Origin: Steinernema hermaphroditum
Taxonomy: Eukaryota > Nematoda > Chromadorea > Rhabditida > Steinernematidae
Reading direction: 5' to 3'
Length of the DNA: 64,000 nucleotides
Assembly: GCA_030435675.1 (NCBI GenBank)
Contig: CM059621.1
Coordinates: 11,408,001-11,472,000 of the forward strand
Shown: positions 58,748 to 64,000 of the stretch, piece by piece
How positions within the stretch are numbered: the first letter of the stretch is position 1
Layout of the letters: every line of letters starts with the position of its first letter
The notes under the pieces: generated by a model
Told to the model about the DNA's origin: nothing
The model's input: the letters and a program-made list of their open reading frames with translations, nothing else
Database searches by the model: none
Position numbers and translations under genes: made by a program

Positions 58748-61700
58748 ATGTCCTCTGAAGCCGGATCCGGCGATTTCCCTCCAGGGAACCAGAGGTGGTC
58801 CTCGGTCCGGATGACCCTCAGACTCCTCAAAAAGGCCTTCTTCAACATCACCGTAGAGCCTATCATCTTCCTCGTATACTTCGGCTGGGTCTTCGGAAAC
58901 ACTTTGCAGGGACCCGGACTCTACAGGAGGTAGGTTCCTAAGAAAAAAAGGTTATGAATGTTCCTTATTTGCGCCTTTTTCGACTCAGTGTACCTTGGGA
59001 TACACTGTTCTCGGTGTGTTTGCCGAAGGGATTTGTCGCTAATAGTCACGCTGACGTGATCGGAAAAACAATTGCTTTGTGTGTGTTATTCAGAAGTCGA
59101 AATTCTTTTCCTATTACACAGAAAATGACAAAAAAAAGGAAGATAAGTTCTCTACCAATACCCTGAATATTTTGAAAATATAGATTAATGACCTTTAGTC
59201 TTTCGTATTATTGCCTAAGAATTACAAAACTAAAAGTGTTTACTGAAAGAATCGGACTATGAATGTGCATGGGCACTAGCGATTCACCGAAAAACCGGAA
59301 CCAGGTGGATCCCTGAGGTGCACATGCCACGTTTCCAACGTGTTTTTTAGTGTTTGTGAAGCTGTTGTTTATAAACTGTAGATCTCTAAACATCGTAATA
59401 ACAGCGACTAACGATGAAGTCACCTTCAACCCATTTCTAAATGTACATTGTGGTTTGTGCGCTACGAATTTAGTTCTAAAAACCCAATACAAAGTGAGTG
59501 CGTGTCGGCTACGGTAGCTCATTTACAAGTGTAACATTCCTTAAAACCCTAATCACAAGGCGACTGCTGAGAAAGAGCCCAGACCATCCCAATAGAAAGC
59601 CCAGCTACATGTGGCTCTTGGAAGCACTTCAATTTCCAACACAAGGAAAAGATAAGCAAATCAAGGGTCGAGGGATTAGACTCGTGAAGATCCAAGACCT
59701 GTTTGTGGACAGCTTGCTTCCCCGAACGAACCAAATTATACCCACAGAACTGTTTTTATAGTTCGCATCTCGATTTCACCCCTTCCTCATTTTCTACAGA
59801 TATCATTCCAGGATTTGCGAGACATACTATGGCGACGACCCGAAGGTCCACTGCCGGCACCTAACCAGCCACAGTGCAGAAGACAAAGTGCAGGTCCACT
59901 CGGCCGAGTGGTCCCTCTACTCGGCCATCTGCTACTTGACGCCGGCAGTCTTTGCGGACACGATCCTCGGCGCCTATGGAGACAAGTACGGTCGTCAGGT
60001 GAACATCCTCATGGGCATCGCGGGGATCGCTTTCTCCGAGTTTGGCTTCATGCTCACTATCAGCGAAGCGGCCCACACGCCCTACTGGACGGTACTTCTC
60101 TTCGGACTGGCCACCGGAGCCACCGGCTACATCGCTCTAGTAGGTCATACCCACCGGCAGGCTAACCGAGAGGTACAGGTTCCAGTGTCGTGCAACGCCT
60201 ACTTGGCCGACATCACCACCGACAGCGACCTCCTCACCATCAATTCCAGCATGATGATCGTGGCCCAGCAGCTGGCGAGTGTCATGGGAGGCGCCATCGC
60301 TGCAACCCTCTCCAAAGTAAGATTGCAGCTCGATTCCAGGAGACGAGTTCTGCTTCAGATGAGCATCCCCCTCGCCGTGGACATCGAAATCGCCTTCTAC
60401 GTCATCGCCTTCGTCTACACCCTCTGGAGGATACCCCAACAGCCCGGCTACATCGAGCAGTTCCGAAGAATTCGAGGTTAGACTTTTACAGAAACCAAAC
60501 TCTTAGGAGGACACAGCGACCACCTTTGTGAGCGAAAAAGAATTTTAAGAGTATTAGGAAGTGATAGTGGGTCTGCGGACGTGGAGTCACTCCACATTCT
60601 ACAAGGGAAGGAATCATGCACCGATAGAAGGGAACGGAAAACAGGGTGAACTGTAGTTTGGAGGAACGAGCGGATGGGGTGCAAACGAAAATACCTTAGG
60701 AAGGAGGAAGACGGGAAACACTTTAGGAAGTAGAACATTTGAAGTCATATGGCAGCTTTATAGCCAAATAACCGGCTTGGATGGGCCTATGGTATGGTCT
60801 ATATGTGCATGATAGGAGAATCTTCAGGAAATACCATGACCTCCTTGAAATCCACAAAATCGGACATGACCAAATTCTTCTTGGAACTCTGGGAACTTCT
60901 GAAGGAGGGCTTCGTCACCTACACGAGAAAACGAGTGGGTCATCGAAGGGCCTTCATGTTCATCACTGCCGTTGTCCTCATGCTCACCTACACCACCGCA
61001 GTGGAGACCAGGACAAGTAGGTCCCCTCCAGAGAGATAAGTCCCCAGCGACCCTATTCTTAGGTTTCGTCATGAACACCTACGTCTTCCGGCGCACCAGC
61101 GATCAGGCACTCGCGTGGACCTCCCGAGACATCGGCTACTGGAACGCGAGCGGATTCCTCTGTCGTGAGAAAGAAAACTCCCTTTCAGAAGCCTTCTGTG
61201 GACCTCTTTAGTGATCGTCGGGACCGTCGGCGGGATCGTGGTGTTCAAGAAGGTGTTCCGCATGAGGGAGACCACCCTCATCCTCATAGCGCTCGTCTCC
61301 AGCTCCATCCGTACCGTAGTCATCGCCTTTGCCACCGAAGGCTGGCACATGTACGCCGCCAACGTGTGTGGCCTCTTCAGCGGGATGGTCCAACCGGCTG
61401 TGGTGTCCTTCATCACTCAGCTGGTCCCAAAAGAGGAGACGGGACGCGCCTTCTCCCTCTTCGGCATCGGCGGCGACGTCGCCTTCATCATCTCGAACCT
61501 CGTCTACAGTAACATCTACCGGGGTACGGTCACATGGATGCCGGGCTTCCTCTTTCTCTTCATCGGTTTCATTCAATTCGTCGCCGGCCTCGCTATGTTG
61601 TGGGTGCACTTCTGCGCCGCCGCCGAAGGAATCGGCCGCATCGACCAGAGCCTGAACGGAACTCGCGACATCCAGAGGGTTAGTGCGCGCCATTCTGTGA

Positions 61701-61934
61701 TGTAAGCGACGAATCTAGGCGATTTCGACTCTGGCCGAGGATCCCGAGGAGAGCAACCAGATGGCGATCTTCGCCACGGGCGAACGGAAGATATCGAAGG
61801 TGGCCAAGAAGAAGTCGACGGCTCTCAGCATCTACGACCACGCGATGGAGCGGCGGCTGCAGAAGCAGAACTCCGCCGGCTTCTGGGAGAGTCTCACCGA
61901 CGTCCGAAGGGACCGCAACGGCTCCTTCTACTGA
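58748..61934 (+). CDS. major facilitator transporter, SLC46 (proton-coupled folate transporter)-like
   Basis: Eight exons (58748-58929, 59800-60143, 60186-60316, 60359-60476, 60828-61016, 61063-61164, 61212-61678, 61719-61934) close in phase to 582 residues. TM1 begins VEPIIFLVYFGWVFGNTLQG and is followed by an extracellular loop with Cys (RICETYYGDDPKVHCRHLTS), as in SLC46 proteins. The MFS loop 2-3 signature is LGAYGDKYGRQVN. The centre has a long basic loop (TRKRVGHRRAF). The second half repeats the fold (VIVGTVGGIVVFKKVFRMRE; VSFITQLVPKEETGRAFSLF; FLFLFIGFIQFVAGLAMLWV). A cytosolic tail ends NGSFY. SLC46 members move folates or other organic anions with protons; the substrate here is unknown. 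The 42-nt intron at 60317-60358 is in frame and could be retained. Confidence 0.8.
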
Positions 61935-62930
61935 GGAGATGCAGAAACGATGTACATAAATGTAGAAGTCAATTACTCTGAGATCTCTTAAAAAGACTGT
62001 AAATAGCAGAAGATAAATTGAGAGAAAACGTGATTTGACAGCTTGCGCTTAGAACACTCTGGCTTCATTCGAAAGAACCTTGGTCAAAAATACTTCCAGA
62101 AAACGTAAAAGGGAAATTGTCCCAACCTCATGGTCAAAAAAAACTGTATTACCTCCATTCATCTGAAGTCCAAGTGTCCTAGGTGTTAAGACTGACTACG
62201 TCCGCGTCGGAAACTTGAAGCGTCATTGGCGGAGAAATTCGACTCTTGTTATTGTTTTAAACCTTAGACGCGTTAATCTCCTCAATCACTTTCTGCCTGA
62301 AGTTCACCATAGTTCGCGACGCCTATATTTCTTTGTCACACCGCATAACCTCGTTTGTGTAGAGTATATAGCGGTCGGTTTTCACTACCTCCCCCCATTT
62401 TGGGCGTGAACGGTAAATCTTTTTCGCCTCCCCCTTCAATACCAGCAAACTCCTTGACCTACAGGAACAACAGAGCCACGGATGTTCCACGGAGTGGAAC
62501 AGGGACCGGCCTGAGTGAGTCTGGCTTCCGGTTCTATCATATTTATTTCATGTATGAGATCAAAACTAAAAAATGGGCATCCGTTTGCATTGGGATTTTC
62601 CATCTTCTTGGAATTTTTTCTTTTTGTGGTGTTTGACAAAAACAACAATATGGCAATGAAATTCGACTTTTTTATTGTTCATTTCATTTTTAACACCTCA
62701 TTGCCCCTTCTCTCTTTTACCTTTCAACGGTACAACATTACAACAGTACAACAACAATGCTTTGTTGTCTGAGCTGACCGCACAGTCGCGTTTGCGTGAA
62801 CTGGGCTATACAACATCATATAATTTTGTGAATTTCCAGAAAGCAAGATAATCTTGTGGTCATAACAATTTTCGAGCTGGCACGCGAACAACATAATTCT
62901 TCCAATCCTATATTCTCGATGACAGCGTAT
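61935..62930. other. intergenic region after the MFS gene
   Basis: No gene, RNA or repeat recognised. An AATAAA-type signal is not obvious within 150 nt of the stop codon. Confidence 0.3.
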
Positions 62931-62932
62931 CC

Positions 62933-63255
62933 AGGGCTGTGCGAAACTCAAAACTCGGATGTCAAAACTCAAAACTTTTTTGACAACCTCAAAACCAAAA
63001 CTCAAAACTGATAACTTCAAGCCATTTGTGACAGAAATACAGTAAAAGTTGCTTCAGCAAAATCTTCCAGAAAGCCGTTTGAGTTTAGAAACAGCATCTT
63101 TCGGAGATTTTCGGGTGTCACCGACCTTCGGAGATTGGCCAATATCGGTGATGCCACGGAGAAGAGCCTCTCACGTCCGGCACGGACAGTGCTTCATGGC
63201 TGAGTTTTGAGTCGAGTTTTGCCAAAAAGTCAAAAGTCAAAACTCGCACAGCCCT
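62933..63255. mobile_element. short element with 12-bp hAT-like terminal inverted repeats
   Basis: The left end reads AGGGCTGTGCGA and the right end TCGCACAGCCCT, perfect inverted copies bounding 323 bp. The subterminal DNA is full of AAAACTC/GAGTTTT repeats in both orientations. (C)AGGGCTGTGC is typical of hAT-superfamily termini. No transposase frame is present, so this would be a MITE. An 8-bp target duplication could not be recognised, perhaps through decay. Confidence 0.6.
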
Positions 63256-63324
63256 ATTCTCCATATTTATGGACTTTCCACCCAACGCCCTCTTTTTCTC
63301 CGGTTTTTCTTCAACTTCAACTCC

Positions 63325-63425
63325 AACGAATCAACGCAATTACGCCGTGTAGGGCGTTTTAGGTACAGTATCACACCGGTCTTCTTCTGGCTTCGGCGCA
63401 CATCACAGCATCAGAGTCGAAAACG
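63325..63425 (+). repeat. dispersed repeat, copy 2
   Basis: About 100 bp matching 4410-4525 in ordered blocks. It starts about 70 bp after the end of the hAT-like element. No coding potential. Confidence 0.55.
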
Positions 63426-63429
63426 GTGA

Positions 63430-64000
63430 TCCCATCGGGAATCGGAGAGGCGAATCCTGCGCGTCACAGATTCTATTACCAAAACCGGAAGTTTTTCGTT
63501 GAGAATGTCAACAACGCCAAAATTTCACACTTTTCTTTATCCAATTTGCGATAAAAAACTCAGAATTTTAAATCATGATTTCAGCGTCGAATTTAAAAGA
63601 CCATCTGATGCTCTCGCCAATCCTTTTGAGTCTGCCGATTTACAAAAAACCCCATATCTATAGGAACTCGAATCTACGAGACGTGACGAATGTTTCAATC
63701 CGGATTTCGGATGCAAAATTCAATCTCCGTTTCACGTTCTTCCGACGTAAACAGCCTGTTTCGATTGTGGTCCCGATAGCATCCTCACAGCCGGTTCACA
63801 ACATCTGTCTCCCGAAAAATACGCCGAGGAATGTGTCTACACTACGATTTTCGCGTAAATTATGCTTTTTTGAGCGGAAGCGAGTAATTCATCGCCTGAG
63901 GATACATGTGCAGAGAACGTGAAGATGTCAGATACACCCTTCTCCCAGCGCCGTCCGCTCGATTCTCAAATCCGTTTACGAAATTTTGCGAAACAATTTG
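63430..64000. other. end of window, nothing recognised
   Basis: A 115-residue ORF at 63575-63922 has AT-rich codons, no signal peptide and no splice-site support. I treat it as chance. Confidence 0.3.

Noticed and set aside
60317..60339. 23-nt segment GTAAG...TCCAG considered as an ultra-short intron in the MFS gene
   Set aside because: Removing it breaks the frame. The 42-nt intron ending at 60358 keeps the frame and has a better acceptor.
1..64000. tRNA, rRNA, SL RNA or CRISPR-type arrays
   Set aside because: No tRNA B-box/A-box pair with a closing stem, no rRNA core sequence and no regularly spaced direct repeats were found by eye on either strand.

Overview
The window reads as one contig of nematode nuclear DNA. 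Two protein families in it are essentially nematode-specific: the DB module (26.2-27.5 kb) and the C6 domain (27.6-29.6 kb). Genes are split by very small introns, mostly 35-51 nt, with TTTCAG-like acceptors. I cannot name the genus. All multi-exon models were built by hand from splice sites, reading phase and family resemblance. In every model the exon phases close exactly.

Layout. (1) 3.4-19.5 kb, + strand: one large TSC22-domain gene (tsct-1/bunched family) with at least five alternative starts feeding a shared leucine-zipper end; polyadenylation signal at 19539. (2) 19.6-21.4 kb: intergenic, with one weak small ORF. (3) 21.4-22.9 kb, +: a DNase II-family protein lacking two of the three family histidines. 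Facing it on the - strand (about 22.9-25.0 kb) is an IQ-motif plus AAA-like protein resembling IQCA1/DRC11, with a degenerate Walker A. (4) 25.4-29.6 kb, +: three secreted cysteine-containing proteins (a 52-residue peptide, a DB-module protein, a C6-domain protein). (5) 29.6-32.0 kb, -: a stomatin/MEC-2-like protein whose stop codon lies 20 bp from that of the C6 gene. (6) 32.0-45.6 kb: no convincing gene, but nine perfect POU octamers between 36.2 and 45.2 kb, so probably the regulatory domain of the next gene. (7) 45.65-53.6 kb, +: a C2H2 zinc-finger transcription factor with two N-terminal and three central fingers; its 3' region is packed with TAC(C/G)GTA palindromes. (8) 53.6-56.2 kb: repeat-like intergenic DNA. 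(9) 56.2-57.5 kb, +: a four-TM-type membrane protein. (10) 58.7-61.9 kb, +: an MFS transporter resembling SLC46. (11) 62-64 kb: a foldback element with hAT-like ends and a dispersed repeat shared with 4.4 kb.

There is no sign of an operon, a defence island or a CRISPR array. No tRNA or rRNA was recognised. The genes do not form one pathway. The most unusual items are the histidine-poor DNase II relative, the DRC11-like ATPase in a lineage without motile cilia, the octamer cluster and the TACSGTA cluster.
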